DNA of 63,331 nt from a virus: positions 1-63,331 of the IMG/VR virus record IMGVR_UViG_3300021964_000059; one strand, given 5' to 3'. The position numbers and the translations under genes were made by a program. How positions within the stretch are numbered: position 1 is the first letter of the stretch; each line of letters begins with the position of its first letter. The notes beneath the pieces were generated by a model. That model was not told where the DNA came from. It saw only the letters and a list, made by a program, of their open reading frames with translations, and ran no database searches. Positions 1 to 9,517 of the stretch are shown here, in pieces.

Positions 1-1264
1 CAACAAGCACTTCACCAACAGAATCAATTTGACCTTGAGCATTAACAGTAAAGACTGGTATCTGAGTAGTTGAACCATAAGTTCCAGCGGATACACCTGT
101 GTTAGTAATACTTAAAGTATTTGTGGTAGAGTCATAGGATAATCCGGTACCATTTAATCCTGCTTCATCAAGTCCTACATTAAAGTCGGAATCAAAGTTG
201 ATTCGTTCATATGATTGAACATCAATACTAAATACACCAGTCGCAGAATCATAAGTTAAGTCGCCACCAGCACTAAAGTATCCACGTATTGATGTAATAG
301 AAGTCGCGTCACCAAGGGCCGAGTCAAATCTATTTCTTGTATAAAAAAGATTTGATCCTTCTACAAGATCAGTTGTTGATTTAGTTGCAAGTCTGATATC
401 AAAATCAGAGTCAGATCTAGCCGTTGTATAGTAAAGGTTAGTTCCTTCAGATACATCTGATGTAGATTTAGTTGCTAACCTTATATCAAAATCAGAATCA
501 GCGCGAGCTGTCGTATAATAAAGATTTGATCCTTCTGGCAATTGTCCAGTATTTGCATCCCCAAGGTCAGAATCAAAATTTGCTTTAGTATAAATCTGCT
601 CGACATCAATGGAAAATTCACCAGTAGATGAGTTATATGTCAAGTCACCACCGGCACTCAGTGCATTGCGAATCTCCGCAATACGGTCAGCTGAATCATG
701 GAACGTAGTATCAAAGGAGTTTCCATCCGCAGTATTAATTGTAAAGACACCAGTTGCGGAATCGTAACTAGTTGATAATATTCCTGCAACAGAAATAGTT
801 CCAATTGAATCAATCTGTCCTTGTGCATTAACAGTAATGACAGGAACTTCAGAAGCAGATCCGTATGTGGCAGCAACTACACCAGTTGCTGTAATAGAAA
901 GAGTATTTGTGGCTGAGTCGTAAGATAATCCAACACCATTTAATGCAGCCTCGTCAAGTGCTTGATTAAAATCAGAATCAAAATTTGCTTTTGTATAAAT
1001 TTCTTCAACATTAATTGAGAATTGACCAGTTGACGAATCGTATGTTAAGTCACCATCAGCACTAAAGTATCCACGTATCTGTTGAATTGCTCTCGAGAAC
1101 TTACGAGTACCGTCTGCATCAGATAGAATAAATGAATTATCGGAATTCGGTACACCAAAATTAGGTTCAGCCTGATCAATTGTTAAAAAATCATAGCGAT
1201 TTGAATCTAATTGATCAGCTGTTTTTGTTTTAGTTTTACCTGAAAGTAGTGTACCAAAAGCCAT
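1..1264 (-). CDS. Tail-fibre-like virion protein, 3' part cut by window edge
   Basis: Open reading frame on the minus strand from ATG at 1264 to the window edge (421 codons, no stop), so only the N-terminal part is present. The sequence begins [12 protein letters not shown] and then consists of internal repeats: two copies of a module containing [20 protein letters not shown] (encoded near 40-110 and 800-870) and tandem units with [20 protein letters not shown] (about 340-545). Such low-complexity, Asp-Ser-rich repeats are typical of fibre shafts in marine T4-like phages. The start codon overlaps the stop of the upstream gene (TAATG), so it is translationally coupled to it. Function is inferred from composition and location among other late virion genes; receptor specificity cannot be read. 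Confidence 0.75.
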   Translation of the reverse strand, partial: MAFGTLLSGKTKTKTADQLDSNRYDFLTIDQAEPNFGVPNSDNSFILSDADGTRKFSRAIQQIRGYFSADGDLTYDSSTGQFSINVEEIYTKANFDSDFNQALDEAALNGVGLSYDSATNTLSITATGVVAATYGSASEVPVITVNAQGQIDSIGTISVAGILSTSYDSATGVFTINTADGNSFDTTFHDSADRIAEIRNALSAGGDLTYNSSTGEFSIDVEQIYTKANFDSDLGDANTGQLPEGSNLYYTTARADSDFDIRLATKSTSDVSEGTNLYYTTARSDSDFDIRLATKSTTDLVEGSNLFYTRNRFDSALGDATSITSIRGYFSAGGDLTYDSATGVFSIDVQSYERINFDSDFNVGLDEAGLNGTGLSYDSTTNTLSITNTGVSAGTYGSTTQIPVFTVNAQGQIDSVGEVLV

Positions 1265-1734
1265 TATTCTACTCCAGTGTGTTCACTAGCCAATTTTTCT
1301 TCTGCTGATACCCAGACATCAAATTTATTAGCTACTTGAGCTTTAATTTGTATTCTATCACCATTTTGTGCTGCAGCGGGCGATCTCTTTACAATACTTC
1401 TACCCTGAAGTGGAACAAATCCTGTATCCCCTGCAGGTACTTCAATTCTACCAAATTCGATCGAATCACCACCCTCTGTAACCAATACAGTATCTAACCA
1501 TAAATCAGAATCAGTTGATTTATTCTTACACGCCATTGGTGTTAAAAAGAAAATCTCACCTGGTCGAATTGCTCGTGTGTTATCTGCAGAATCTCTTTCC
1601 GTAAACTTATTTGACGTATCTGGAATTGAAAAATCAGGAGCTTCAATTAATGTAATAAAAGAATCACTTACATCACTCTGAGTAAGAATAAGTGATTTAC
1701 CAGTTGATGGAGTCCTACATGTAATTCTTGCCAT
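1264..1734 (-). CDS. Virion structural protein, 156 aa
   Basis: A 156-aa protein with no signal peptide, membrane segment or catalytic motif. It is sandwiched between repeat-rich fibre proteins and transcribed with them. Composition (many short beta-prone stretches, such as [18 protein letters not shown]) fits a small beta-sandwich tail or fibre-associated protein. The stop overlaps the start of the downstream fibre gene. I do not recognise a named T4 counterpart; it could be a fibre connector or a baseplate-peripheral protein. The virion role rests on operon context only. Confidence 0.6.
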   Translation of the reverse strand: MARITCRTPSTGKSLILTQSDVSDSFITLIEAPDFSIPDTSNKFTERDSADNTRAIRPGEIFFLTPMACKNKSTDSDLWLDTVLVTEGGDSIEFGRIEVPAGDTGFVPLQGRSIVKRSPAAAQNGDRIQIKAQVANKFDVWVSAEEKLASEHTGVE

Positions 1735-1745
1735 TTTCTATTCTC

Positions 1746-3362
1746 CTAAAAATTCGTAGATAAAGCAGTACGAGTGGCAATTCTTCGTACTGCTGATTCA
1801 AACGGAGGGCCCGAAAGCTCACCTGTGTCAGCATCAATTTTCATACCACCAATAAATAATGCAGTACCTTCATCATCCTGACCCGATGCAATCACAACAC
1901 CACCATCAAGTTCTAAAATACTTTCTTCAATTGTCGTCTTATTTGCCGCCGGCGGTATTTGAGTTAATGCAACACCAGCCATTGTAGAATTAAATGTATG
2001 ACCAATTGCTGTAATTGTCGAAGGTTCTTTAATTAGTGTTGGACTATTTATTGTATTTTTTAGTGTAGTGAACATTTGATGAATATCAGAATCCGCTCCA
2101 GCACCGGTTTCAGTACCAAGAGCAGAATCTATGAAATCCCATGATGCAATATATGCATTTGTTTTGTCAGAGTCGATAATAGTAAGACCGACTCGATCAA
2201 AGAATCCCTCGATAGTATCAATCCATGGCTGCTCGTTCTGTGTTCTTAAAACCCAACTGATTGATTGCACCAATGTTCCTGTATCACGGCGAGTATACAA
2301 TTCATCAGCCTCAGTCCAACCTGTTGTATATCCTTCTGAGTCTAGGTAGTTCCACACATCATCTTTTAAGCCAGCCAGGAAATCTGAATCCATGATTGCA
2401 ACACCTGCAGTAGAATCCCTTGGTACTGTATAGCCTAATTTTTCTGGATCAACTCTATTTCTGGATCCATCAGCGACTAAGGTATAGTCACCAAATTGTG
2501 TTGAACAAGATGAAAGAATAATCTGGCCACCAGATAATGCAGTAAAATGTTTATGAGCCCAGATACTAATTGCGTTAACCGCGTTAATTAATGCGCCATT
2601 CTTTGCAACATACCCCATACCATTTTGAGTTGTTGGAGTTGCACCCCAAGTCATAAAGTTTGGATAGACTGAATACGGTGAAATAACTGCACCGTCTGCT
2701 AAACAAACACCACCACCCCTTGTGACAAACGGGTTAGCATTTTCTCTGTCTAATGGTGGAGCAACATAGAAAGGAAATGTAGATCTTACCGCGATTTTGT
2801 GGGCGTACGGCGTTCTCCTGATAACAGCGCCTGGTCTGAAAGCAACTGCAAATCCTTCGGTTGGGTTGTCAATATCATCGATTTGAAATCCTTCGAAGAC
2901 CGGACCTTGGAGGAAGCAACCCGATCCCATGCGAAAAACATTTCTTTGTTCATATCCTGCCTCTGGTTTAATAACACATGCTCGATAATCTGAATGAATA
3001 ATACAATCATCAGGCATATCAATATGCCCTTGAGTATAATAGGTACCTGGACCAATATGAATTACTGTTAACTCAGCTCTTGTTGTAGCTGCGGTCACAG
3101 CTGCTTCAATTGTTGCAAATGCCCTATCAAAGCTAGTACCATCATTACTATCACTGCCGGCTTTTTGAACATATAATGTATTTTCAACTGGTGCATGTGA
3201 AACAAATTTAAGAATTTCTTCTGCACCAGATTTATTTTGTTTTAAGAATATATTGCCATCATAGGTATTAACGGCCAATTCACCTAAAACAAGATCCCCT
3301 AGACCGGGTTCACTGCCGGTAGTATTTGAATTTTTCGAAATAATTGTTGAAATATCAACCAT
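1746..3362 (-). CDS. Beta-helix tail-fibre / virion protein, 538 aa
   Basis: The N-terminus (residues 1-55) has the short module LGELAVNTYDGNIFLKQ that marks phage fibre attachment regions. Residues ~65-330 read as a right-handed parallel beta-helix of the pectate-lyase type: the repeat start SDSNDGTSFDRAFATIEAAV is followed by IHIGPGTYYTQG and IHSDYRACVIKP-type rungs. The C-terminal third is a different domain. Beta-helix fibre proteins bind or cleave surface polysaccharide, but I see no specific catalytic residues, so depolymerase activity is only a possibility. Start ATG at 3362; three bases separate it from the upstream 720-aa fibre gene, indicating one operon. Confidence 0.7.
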   Translation of the reverse strand: MVDISTIISKNSNTTGSEPGLGDLVLGELAVNTYDGNIFLKQNKSGAEEILKFVSHAPVENTLYVQKAGSDSNDGTSFDRAFATIEAAVTAATTRAELTVIHIGPGTYYTQGHIDMPDDCIIHSDYRACVIKPEAGYEQRNVFRMGSGCFLQGPVFEGFQIDDIDNPTEGFAVAFRPGAVIRRTPYAHKIAVRSTFPFYVAPPLDRENANPFVTRGGGVCLADGAVISPYSVYPNFMTWGATPTTQNGMGYVAKNGALINAVNAISIWAHKHFTALSGGQIILSSCSTQFGDYTLVADGSRNRVDPEKLGYTVPRDSTAGVAIMDSDFLAGLKDDVWNYLDSEGYTTGWTEADELYTRRDTGTLVQSISWVLRTQNEQPWIDTIEGFFDRVGLTIIDSDKTNAYIASWDFIDSALGTETGAGADSDIHQMFTTLKNTINSPTLIKEPSTITAIGHTFNSTMAGVALTQIPPAANKTTIEESILELDGGVVIASGQDDEGTALFIGGMKIDADTGELSGPPFESAVRRIATRTALSTNF

Positions 3363-3364
3363 GA

Positions 3365-5527
3365 CTAGAATGTCCCACCGTTAATTGTTGTTGGTCTACT
3401 AGATAATAGATAATAATCTAAGCCAGTTGCATGGAGTTGAACATAATCTGAATCAACTAATGCACTCACACCATTTGAATCCAGGCCAGAAATGCTTCCT
3501 GCAATCAGCGACACGTCGGCTGAATCAAGGACATTTGGTCTACCTGTTAAAATATTATAACTCAAACCGACTGCATGCAATTGCACGTAGGCTGAGTCAA
3601 CCTCATCCGCAATGATTGCAGCAACGTCAGCTGAATCAATAAGGTCTGTGTTTACAATAATACTTGATACGTTTGCCGAATCCAGTATATTCGGCGTACC
3701 TGTAAAGTTTGCGTAATCTAAATAGTATGTACCATTTTGATTATCAAGGGTATCAGCATCTATATTTAGATTATCAACAAACGTCTTATTAACAAGAGCA
3801 GTAACATCAGAATCGACTCGAGCTGTTGTATAGTAAAGATTAGATCCTTCGGTTAAATCAGAAGTGGATCTAGCGCTGAAATCTGAATCAAATCCTTGGT
3901 AATCACCTACTAGTGTATCACCTTGTAAGTTCGTCGCGTAGATATTACCAACATTAAGATCTGATAACGCAAAGCCAGTACCATTTCTGTCAATTACGTT
4001 AGTTGGTATAGCCGAATCAAGGGCTGAGTCAATTAGTCCAGCAAAGAGATAATACTGTGAGTTGGATGCATCGCGGAAGAAACCAGTGTGTCTCTTTGTA
4101 ACTCCACCATCGGGGGAGTAGTGAGCAACAAAACCAATATCAACCACATCAGAAAATTCGTTACTATCAGCAAGATGGAATAGTGGATCTGTTACTACAT
4201 ATGAAATGGTACTGACACTAGTTGTTCCACCATTAACACTCAAGTCACCATCAACCGTAAGGTTTGTGCCTATAAGGACTGATCCAGTTGTTGTGATTGA
4301 ATCGAATGTTACGCCCGCGTTTGTTGCAACAGATTGTCCGATTGCAATTTCACCGTCTGTGATCGTAACACCAGTTCCACCAGAGAAATGAGCTCTTACT
4401 TCAGTAGCGCTTGGTCCTGTGTAAGTAAATTTACCAGAAGCTGAATCGTAACGGAATGCACCATCACCACCTTGATCTTCTACGCTGTGGCTACTGCGCG
4501 CAAGTTCGATTATACCAGCAGAGTCAATTGCCTGGGCAACACCAACTGTTGAAATATCTGTTACAAGACCTGTAGAGTCAACAGTAACAACAGGAATTGC
4601 ACTTGTTGAACCAAATTGACCTGGAGTAACACCGCTGGCATCCAGAGCATAAGAAACCTCTACTCCGCTGACTGTTGCTGTCAATCCGACACCACTGAAA
4701 GTCATATCTGAGTTTGCAAGTGATATGGATCCTGTTCCCGTATCCCCAGTTGTGCTTAGTGTAATCCCTACACCACCAGTGATCCCGTCAACATAACCTT
4801 TTGTTGCAGCATCATCTGTGTCGGTTGGAGACGAGATGTTTACAATTCTTGAACTATTAACATCAACAGTTCCAGATCCGTTTGGATTAATACTAACATT
4901 ACCATCAGTGTTCGTTGATGCGATTTCATTTCCATCAATTGTAATATTGTCGACAAGTAACTCGTTTAGTTTCTTATTTGAATCAACAATTAGGGCACTT
5001 GATGCAGTAGTAATCCCGGGTGTATGATCTAAGAGAGAATCTCCACTACCACCAGATAATGTGGCAAAGGTAAAGTTTCCTAGTCCGTCTGTGGTTAGGA
5101 CTTGACCATCTGTACCGTCACTAATTCCTAAATCGGTTAAATCTGCAGGGGCATCTGTAATACCGTAGCCGCTTAGGGTTGTAGGTGTGTTTGAAAGACT
5201 GTCAAAATCACCATTGAACGCATCTGTAATTCCGTAGCCCGATAGAGTAGTCGGTGTACTTGTTAGATCTGCAAATGAAACACTGTCAAGAACTGCTGGT
5301 GTATTAGTAAAATTATTATAGTCTAAATAGTAGGTACCTTCAAAACCATCTAATGTGTCTGCATCATCAGCGGTCACGTTGGTAAATGTTAGATTCCCAT
5401 TACCATCAGTAGATAGAACTTGTCCACTTGTTCCATCAGTCGTCGGATATAATAACCCAACAATTGTAGCTGAATCAGTGACAACAAGTCCACCTTCAAT
5501 TTTAAAGGGTTTCCTTATTGCTGCCAC
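3365..5527 (-). CDS. Repeat-rich tail-fibre protein, 720 aa
   Basis: Uses a GTG start at 5527 with AAGGAG seven bases upstream. The N-terminus (AAIRKPFKIEGGLVVTDSATI) resembles an attachment domain. The body contains repeated DAFNGDFDSLSNTPTTLSGYGITD-like units, a module with YTGPSATEVRAHFSGGTG that recurs in the proteins at 15745-16233 and 16245-16727, and a [16 protein letters not shown] unit shared with the fibre cut by the left window edge. The C-terminus has three TPNILDSADV-type units. Modular sharing between neighbours suggests recombination among fibre genes. No enzymatic motif is visible. A near-consensus late promoter lies 42 bases upstream. Confidence 0.75.
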   Translation of the reverse strand: MAAIRKPFKIEGGLVVTDSATIVGLLYPTTDGTSGQVLSTDGNGNLTFTNVTADDADTLDGFEGTYYLDYNNFTNTPAVLDSVSFADLTSTPTTLSGYGITDAFNGDFDSLSNTPTTLSGYGITDAPADLTDLGISDGTDGQVLTTDGLGNFTFATLSGGSGDSLLDHTPGITTASSALIVDSNKKLNELLVDNITIDGNEIASTNTDGNVSINPNGSGTVDVNSSRIVNISSPTDTDDAATKGYVDGITGGVGITLSTTGDTGTGSISLANSDMTFSGVGLTATVSGVEVSYALDASGVTPGQFGSTSAIPVVTVDSTGLVTDISTVGVAQAIDSAGIIELARSSHSVEDQGGDGAFRYDSASGKFTYTGPSATEVRAHFSGGTGVTITDGEIAIGQSVATNAGVTFDSITTTGSVLIGTNLTVDGDLSVNGGTTSVSTISYVVTDPLFHLADSNEFSDVVDIGFVAHYSPDGGVTKRHTGFFRDASNSQYYLFAGLIDSALDSAIPTNVIDRNGTGFALSDLNVGNIYATNLQGDTLVGDYQGFDSDFSARSTSDLTEGSNLYYTTARVDSDVTALVNKTFVDNLNIDADTLDNQNGTYYLDYANFTGTPNILDSANVSSIIVNTDLIDSADVAAIIADEVDSAYVQLHAVGLSYNILTGRPNVLDSADVSLIAGSISGLDSNGVSALVDSDYVQLHATGLDYYLLSSRPTTINGGTF

Positions 5528-5568
5528 AATAAACTCCTTGACTGTTGTAATTTACATTTAGGTAAAAA

Positions 5569-5576
5569 CATTTATA
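5569..5576 (-). promoter_or_regulatory. Candidate late promoter (TATAAATG)
   Basis: The minus strand reads TATAAATG, one mismatch from the T4 late consensus TATAAATA, 42 bases upstream of the GTG start at 5527. It lies over the end of the upstream gene. It is weaker than the exact matches elsewhere in the window. Confidence 0.4.
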
Positions 5577-6525
5577 TCCCGCTAATCAATCTTTTGGCTT
5601 TGACAGAAACATTGGATGCACTAGGTGTAAATAGTAACTTTACCTGATCATTATTAGAGTCTAAGATAGCATCAAAGGAACCCAAATCATCCCCTGTAAA
5701 CATTTTAGCAAATTCTTGCAAATACACATTTGAACTATCATGAATCAATAAAATTTCAGCTGCACCAAATTGATTAGTTGTATTCTGCTCCATTTGAATA
5801 AAATATTTGGCTGAACGCTGTGTAATAGTGGAGAACGTATCAAGAATCTCTTCTGTAATCCCACTAAAATCCTCGTCAACCACACTACTCAGGTTCTGAG
5901 CTGCATCAACGCCGGCCGACGAAATTGAACCAACCTCTTCTTCGACAATACCAAAACGATTGACCCGTTGAAAGGTCAATGTGCCATTAACATCCTTTAA
6001 TGCTATACTACCAATGTAAAGTGTATTTCCTGTCAGCCACAGATCTTTCCATCTGTTAAGTGGACTACCAAGAGATCTAACACTATCGACATCTGGAATC
6101 AGATCTACGTCTATAGAATCAAAATTTCGTCGAGCTTTGATATAATCGGAGTCAATAATATCACTAATTAAGTACTCAGCAGCTGTAATGACACGACCAA
6201 ACGAATCAATTTCAAATGCAGCTATTTCACTAGGACTACCATAACTACCAGCTGTCGCCAACTCTGGAAGATTAATCGAAAGTGTATTAGTAGCACTATC
6301 ATATGTTTCATTAATCTCACCACCGATTGCAAGTCGCGACGAAGTATACTTACCGGTGTTGGAATCATAGACAAAGATGTCAAGATGCTGTTTACCAGTA
6401 GTTTCCAAATCAGTAATCGAAGTAATGCTCTGCTGTGCCCCTGTCACGCTTCTAACAGGAGTACCAACTACAATCTTCTTGACAATAGTTCTAGATTTTA
6501 TGGTGGTTGATATTGTTTCTGACAT
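5572..6525 (-). CDS. Virion structural protein, 317 aa
   Basis: The N-terminal ~50 residues are basic and Thr-rich (TIKSRTIVKKIVVGTPVRSV). Residues ~70-160 contain fibre-type modules ([22 protein letters not shown], then SDYIKARRNFDS). Residues ~165-215 carry a SLGSPLNRWKDLWLTGNTLYIG segment of the kind found in fibre and head-decoration proteins. The C-terminal ~90 residues (SAKYFIQMEQ to the end) form a compact domain that I associate with marine phage virion proteins. No T4 name can be assigned. It is coupled to the upstream 117-aa gene (2-bp gap). Confidence 0.65.
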   Translation of the reverse strand: MSETISTTIKSRTIVKKIVVGTPVRSVTGAQQSITSITDLETTGKQHLDIFVYDSNTGKYTSSRLAIGGEINETYDSATNTLSINLPELATAGSYGSPSEIAAFEIDSFGRVITAAEYLISDIIDSDYIKARRNFDSIDVDLIPDVDSVRSLGSPLNRWKDLWLTGNTLYIGSIALKDVNGTLTFQRVNRFGIVEEEVGSISSAGVDAAQNLSSVVDEDFSGITEEILDTFSTITQRSAKYFIQMEQNTTNQFGAAEILLIHDSSNVYLQEFAKMFTGDDLGSFDAILDSNNDQVKLLFTPSASNVSVKAKRLISGI

Positions 6526-6527
6526 CG

Positions 6528-6881
6528 CTACCTCGTGACAGATGGAGCCACTTGCACTCGGCCCTCTAAAATACGCTCAATGATAGTATTATCGTCACTG
6601 TCTGTATAAGAAATTTCCACGTCGTAAACATATCTTCCTTTGGTTAACGCATCCGTTTGTGTATTTGTTAAAGAAAGTGTGATGACTCCGTTTGTAGGAG
6701 GAGTAGCAACCAAAGTTGAGAAATTAGTTGTGTCGGAGCTATCACTGTTATAATTTTTCTTTAGTTTAGCTGACACGAGATGGTTAGTGAGGTCTTTGAC
6801 AGAGCCATCTACATTTATTAGATGCAATTCGACTGCTAGATCAGCTCCCTGATCTATTGTAAATTCTTCGTAAGCGGCCAT
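6528..6881 (-). CDS. Small beta-sandwich virion protein, 117 aa
   Basis: A 117-aa protein with a predicted Ig-like or BppU-like fold: it opens with FTIDQGADLAVELHLINVDG, followed by alternating strands and a GRYVYDVEISYTDSDD hairpin. Similar small domains occur as baseplate or fibre adaptors in many phages. It is the first gene of the leftmost minus-strand virion operon and follows a late promoter 53 bases upstream. Function as an adaptor is inferred from fold and position. Confidence 0.6.
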   Translation of the reverse strand: MAAYEEFTIDQGADLAVELHLINVDGSVKDLTNHLVSAKLKKNYNSDSSDTTNFSTLVATPPTNGVITLSLTNTQTDALTKGRYVYDVEISYTDSDDNTIIERILEGRVQVAPSVTR

Positions 6882-6914
6882 GAAATACCTCGGTTATTTC
6901 TTTGTCGGACGTTA

Positions 6915-6943
6915 TTGCCCCTGCCTATGGTTTTATTTATAAT
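6915..6943 (+). promoter_or_regulatory. Candidate sigma70-type promoter of the plus-strand cassette
   Basis: TTGCCC (6915-6920), a 17-bp spacer and TATAAT (6938-6943) precede the first cassette gene by 36 bases. The -10 element shares bases with the minus-strand late promoter at 6934-6941, so the two promoters would compete. The -35 matches the consensus at four of six positions. Confidence 0.45.
6934..6941 (-). promoter_or_regulatory. Late promoter TATAAATA (minus strand)
   Basis: Exact match on the minus strand to the T4 late promoter box TATAAATA, 53 bases before the ATG at 6881. It overlaps a sigma70-like -10 element on the opposite strand. Confidence 0.75.
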
Positions 6944-6978
6944 AAATATGTTTGCAAGTTTCCGTAAAAGTAAACATA

Positions 6979-7512
6979 ATGTATAAAATAGTACAGTGGC
7001 GCCAAAATTTAAACTTGAGCACGTTTTATGAAAAGGCTTTAGCTAAACAATACATGAACAACATTAACCAAGAAGTGATGGTCAATCAATTGAAGAATGA
7101 AAATGTATGGAAAGGGTTTGTTCTATATCGTGATTTAGATCCAATTGGGTTTACATCTCTTCATAGCATTTTTGATATTGATCCTAAGGGGTACAGAATA
7201 TTGTGTAGAACTGCTTTGATTGAAAGTCCCGAACGAGTAATCAGTAGAGATTCGGTTAGAAAACATAAGCATCTCACATCCAGGTATCTTGCTCCTGCTT
7301 GTCTTAACTCAGTTGAAGGAAATTGTTACATTTCTACTAATAAAAGTAAAGTAGCCAGTCAACGGTTGGTTCATAATATCTTTATGCCTATATGGAAAGA
7401 GATGGGAATAGCAGAAGATGTATTTAAAACAAACTATCGCGGTCATGAACAAACATTTTGGTTGATAAACAAACAGGCGTTCTTAGAGAGTTTAGATGAA
7501 ACCAGTACATGA
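6979..7512 (+). CDS. Unknown protein, first gene of plus-strand cassette, 177 aa
   Basis: Start chosen at ATG 6979 (MYKIVQWR); an in-frame TTG at 6952 would add nine residues. No motif is diagnostic. The centre (GFVLYRDLDPIGFTSLHSI, then YRILCRTALIES) could be an acyltransferase-type (GNAT-like) beta-sheet, but the acetyl-CoA binding loop is not obvious. The end overlaps the next gene by 17 bases, so it belongs to the coupled cassette and probably modifies a sugar or small molecule handled by the other products. Confidence 0.55.
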   Translation: MYKIVQWRQNLNLSTFYEKALAKQYMNNINQEVMVNQLKNENVWKGFVLYRDLDPIGFTSLHSIFDIDPKGYRILCRTALIESPERVISRDSVRKHKHLTSRYLAPACLNSVEGNCYISTNKSKVASQRLVHNIFMPIWKEMGIAEDVFKTNYRGHEQTFWLINKQAFLESLDETST

Positions 7513-7972
7513 GATAAATTACCTGTTCAACAAACACTTGTTACTGACAGAGATAGAACATCTTAAAGGTCATAGTAAGGCCTATACGGACAATAGATAT
7601 TCTGCGGCCGCAGACAACTGGAGAATAATTAAAGAGACTAATCTGAAAGTAGGAGAAAAGGAAACACAGAGGTTCTTAGATTTCTATAACATTAGTAATA
7701 GCGGTTCCTGCAGATACTATATTCTTAAAAAAAATACAAGTTTGCAAATGCATGTGGATAACCATACAACGTGTTCAGTCAATGTAATTCTAAACAACAA
7801 TTGTGCTCCTGTCACAGTTGAGGACGTAGACTATTTTTACTCAACTGCAATTTTGAATACCCAAAAACGACATGGTGTGATCAATTCTGACACAGATAGG
7901 TTGTTATTTAAAATATCGTTCTTTGATTTGCCCTACGAGGAGTTAGTAAAAATTGTCTCTAGTGTACAGTGA
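7496..7972 (+). CDS. Fe(II)/2-oxoglutarate-type oxygenase-like protein, 158 aa
   Basis: Contains an HxD pair (His86, Asp88 in LQMHVDNH), followed by SVNVILN and a later AILNTQKRHGVIN segment (His126) and Arg135 in TDRLLFKISF. This order, HxD ... H ... R on a double-stranded beta-helix, is that of aspartyl/asparaginyl hydroxylase-like 2-oxoglutarate oxygenases. The protein is short, so it is a minimal fold. It lies next to a second oxygenase-like gene and upstream of glycosyltransferases, suggesting hydroxylation of a sugar, lipid or peptide acceptor. Substrate unknown. Confidence 0.55.
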   Translation: MKPVHEINYLFNKHLLLTEIEHLKGHSKAYTDNRYSAAADNWRIIKETNLKVGEKETQRFLDFYNISNSGSCRYYILKKNTSLQMHVDNHTTCSVNVILNNNCAPVTVEDVDYFYSTAILNTQKRHGVINSDTDRLLFKISFFDLPYEELVKIVSSVQ

Positions 7973-8579
7973 TATCACTCAATTTGGTAGAGTAATTCCT
8001 CTCAAGTTAAAGTTAGACCCAGCTAAACTTTTGAACGAAATATCCTCATTCAAGTGGTCAATCTATAATACAACAAAACAAGTACCCATTCCCAGGCTTG
8101 GGTTATCAATAACTCACAATAAAAAATATCCTTCACTTGATTTAGAATCTTTACTAGAATATAATCAAAAAAATAACACAAACCTCAATGATGAGGATTT
8201 CAATCAATTTACTGATGTGTTTTTTAAATCAAAAGAAATCAGAGATATTTCGAAAGAGTTCCATTCCCATCTTGCAAGGTCTCACATTTTAAAAATGCAA
8301 GAAGGGGGGTATTTTCCTCCACATCGGGATCCTGTTTTACCCTCTCACAATCTTAATTGTTTTAGAATACTTGTGCCAATATATGGTTGTAATCCTCCAA
8401 CAACATACTTCTTTATTGACGAAAAACTACAGCACTGGAATCATGGCCAGGCTTATTTCATTGATACAAATATGATGCATCATTTCTTCTCTTATAATGA
8501 GTCAATGATGATAGTATTCAACATTTCTATTAATGACGAGACAGTAAATACATTAATCCATAATATGGAAAAGATATGA
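7953..8579 (+). CDS. Aspartyl/asparaginyl-hydroxylase-like oxygenase, 208 aa
   Basis: TTG start at 7953, nine bases after GAGGAG; a GTG at 7962 is the alternative. The motif GGYFPPHRDP gives metal ligands His124 and Asp126. Downstream FRILVPIYG and GQAYFIDTNMMHHFFSYNES supply the distal His (176/177), as in Fe(II)/2-oxoglutarate-dependent aspartyl/asparaginyl beta-hydroxylase folds. It overlaps both neighbours. Fused or tandem oxygenases of this type are frequent in marine phages. The substrate cannot be read; the surrounding glycan genes suggest a saccharide or lipid-linked target. Confidence 0.65.
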   Translation: MSLVYSDITQFGRVIPLKLKLDPAKLLNEISSFKWSIYNTTKQVPIPRLGLSITHNKKYPSLDLESLLEYNQKNNTNLNDEDFNQFTDVFFKSKEIRDISKEFHSHLARSHILKMQEGGYFPPHRDPVLPSHNLNCFRILVPIYGCNPPTTYFFIDEKLQHWNHGQAYFIDTNMMHHFFSYNESMMIVFNISINDETVNTLIHNMEKI

Positions 8580-9517
8580 ATATACTGTATTCTGTCTACA
8601 AAGACAATAGTCAAATAAAATTTAAAGAACCATTTAATTTAGAAAGTTCTAACGAGATTGTGTATGGTAATGATTTTCATAAGCTTGGTGAATTTATTAT
8701 TAATATTTCAGAGGTTCTTATAAAACTTAAGCTACTCAACTATACCAAAGAATTTAGAATTGGTATTTGTGTTCCTAGAGAAGTTAAAACAAAGTTCAAC
8801 ACTGATGATAAAGAAACGACTTTACAATCAATGATTGCTTTGGTCCATGAGCTTAAGGTATACAATCCTATACATTATGTGTTCTTTGAGTACAATGATT
8901 TCGAAGATAACCTCACAGACTCATTCAAGCCACTGAGAGCACCTATACACATCTGGCAGACGGAAACAAGATGGAGAGGGGATGGAAACTTCATATGTGT
9001 GAAAGAGAGTAGAAATAAAGATTGGATGTTGCCTGCAGACATGAGTCCGATCATCGATCAAGCTTGTGAATTGGGCTTGCAGGTCAAAACGATAAAATAT
9101 GGGATGACAATAGCAGATCAAATCGATCTTCTTTCTCGATGTAAGTGTCTTGTGACGGAAAGGGGTGGTCAAATATTATTGTCTACGTTGATAGGAACAC
9201 CGTTCATACTATGTTCTGCAGAACCGGAAGCTTTGTTTGAGAGAAACGGCGAATTAGGAACAATGATATTTGAGTCTGACACATTAGGAATGAATCCTGA
9301 CACCAAGACACTGGTTAATGATAAAGTTTGTAATAAGAGATTTGATAATTCAATAACTGTAGCTGACTATTGCAATAATGACAACATATTGAAACAATTT
9401 ATACAGTGTAGACATAAACCAGACTTACAGAAGCAATATGTGTTAAATAATTTTGAAATAGTTGATGTCGCCTCTGATTATTATGTTTCTGAGATAAAGA
9501 AGGTGTTAGGTGTATAG
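8576..9517 (+). CDS. Putative GT-B glycosyltransferase, 313 aa
   Basis: Starts with an ATGA overlap. The C-terminal half shows GT-B features: YGMTIADQIDLLSRCKCLVTERGGQ is followed by TLIGTPFILCSAEP, resembling the donor-binding loop of heptosyltransferase-like (GT9-type) or related enzymes, where a conserved E/S-rich GG turn holds the nucleotide. The N-terminal half is divergent. Context (pyruvyl-transferase-like and GT-A neighbours) supports a sugar-transfer role. It could instead be an epimerase-like Rossmann protein; family assignment is tentative. Confidence 0.5.
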   Translation: MNILYSVYKDNSQIKFKEPFNLESSNEIVYGNDFHKLGEFIINISEVLIKLKLLNYTKEFRIGICVPREVKTKFNTDDKETTLQSMIALVHELKVYNPIHYVFFEYNDFEDNLTDSFKPLRAPIHIWQTETRWRGDGNFICVKESRNKDWMLPADMSPIIDQACELGLQVKTIKYGMTIADQIDLLSRCKCLVTERGGQILLSTLIGTPFILCSAEPEALFERNGELGTMIFESDTLGMNPDTKTLVNDKVCNKRFDNSITVADYCNNDNILKQFIQCRHKPDLQKQYVLNNFEIVDVASDYYVSEIKKVLGV

